Assembly: GCA_028023455.1 (NCBI GenBank)
Contig: JAQFVV010000031.1
Span: 9,472,093 to 9,536,092 of the forward strand
Reading direction: 5' to 3'
Length of the DNA stretch: 64,000 bases
Source of the DNA: Epiperipatus broadwayi
Lineage: Eukaryota > Onychophora > Udeonychophora > Euonychophora > Peripatidae
Shown here: positions 63,941-64,000 of the stretch, piece after piece
Layout: each line of letters opens with the position of its first letter
Numbering within the stretch: position 1 is the stretch's first letter
Program-made: the position numbers and the translations under genes
The notes under the pieces: generated by a model
Database searches by the model: none
Told to the model about the DNA's origin: nothing
Seen by the model: the letters and a program-made list of their open reading frames with translations, nothing else

Positions 63941-64000
63941 AGTGAATACTAACTACTCTGACGTTTATATAAACGAAATATACGCTTGATAGGTGTTTTT
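63941..64000 (-). repeat. Inverted satellite copy at window edge
   Basis: From 63941 the sequence is the reverse complement of monomer bases equivalent to 62545-62605. The junction shares only TA. The array therefore turns from head-to-tail to inverted orientation and continues beyond the window. Confidence 0.9.

Larger units (their letters stand above)
62527..63941. repeat. 409-bp satellite, three full monomers and a partial fourth
   Basis: CAGATGGCGT recurs at 62531, 62940, 63349 and 63758, exactly 409 bp apart. Monomers are almost identical, which means recent amplification or homogenisation. There is no open frame of note. Composition is more balanced than the surrounding spacer. The fourth monomer is cut at 63941, where the array turns over. 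Every monomer carries a hammerhead-type motif on the minus strand. Confidence 0.95.

Noticed and set aside
62527-64000. CRISPR-like array
   Set aside because: Direct repeats are 409 bp with no short-repeat and unique-spacer alternation; this is animal satellite DNA.

Overview
The window is strongly AT-rich animal DNA with no recognisable host gene. There are no spliced exons I can support, no rRNA, no convincing intact tRNA, no operons and no CRISPR. Nearly everything that can be identified is repetitive: several families of non-LTR retrotransposon, Penelope-like elements (PLEs), inverted-repeat (foldback) elements, tRNA-derived SINE-like heads, long AT, TATC, ATT/ATC and GGTA microsatellites, and one 409-bp satellite array. 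The mixture (RTE-type LINEs, Penelope elements with GIY-YIG endonuclease, SINE heads beside AT and CA repeats, CAT-rich element tails, gene-poor AT-rich spacer) suits a large lophotrochozoan genome. A mollusc, perhaps a cephalopod, is my best guess. That assignment is inference and could be wrong.

Layout. 1-11.9 kb: AT-rich spacer with small tandem repeats. 12.0-12.4 kb: two tRNA-like SINE heads facing each other across AT repeats. 13.9-14.8 kb: a GC-richer relic, a TATC microsatellite and a LINE-like 3' end. 15.8-16.4 kb: decayed 3' end of a plus-strand LINE with an ATT/ATC tail. 16.6-22.4 kb: a nearly complete minus-strand APE-type LINE (called LINE-A here) with a zinc-knuckle ORF1 and an endonuclease/RT ORF2. 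ORF2 is interrupted by a 5'-truncated plus-strand RTE element with a clear target-site duplication. 22.6-23.6 kb: a foldback element carrying hammerhead-ribozyme-like motifs. 24-26.3 kb: direct and inverted duplications. 27.7-28.6 kb and 48.5-48.8 kb: two further RTE relics. 34.7-36.5 kb and 44.5-45.7 kb: two PLE copies, the first rearranged. 38.8-40.4, 42.9-44.2 and 55.0-55.5 kb: inverted-repeat elements, one enclosing a telomere-like array. 51-60 kb: copies of another dispersed family and one unidentified decayed coding segment. 60.2-61.3 kb: an ORF1 relic related to LINE-A. 62.5-64.0 kb: a 409-bp satellite whose minus strand holds a hammerhead-type self-cleaving motif in every monomer, with the array inverting at the window edge.

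How the parts may work together. LINE-A, RTE and PLE copies supply (or once supplied) reverse transcriptases. The satellite and the foldback element have no coding capacity but carry hammerhead-like cores, the architecture expected of retrozyme-like non-autonomous elements whose RNA could self-cleave to unit length and be copied by another element's RT. This is the most interesting system in the window. The ribozyme cores are read directly from the sequence; activity and mobility are inference.
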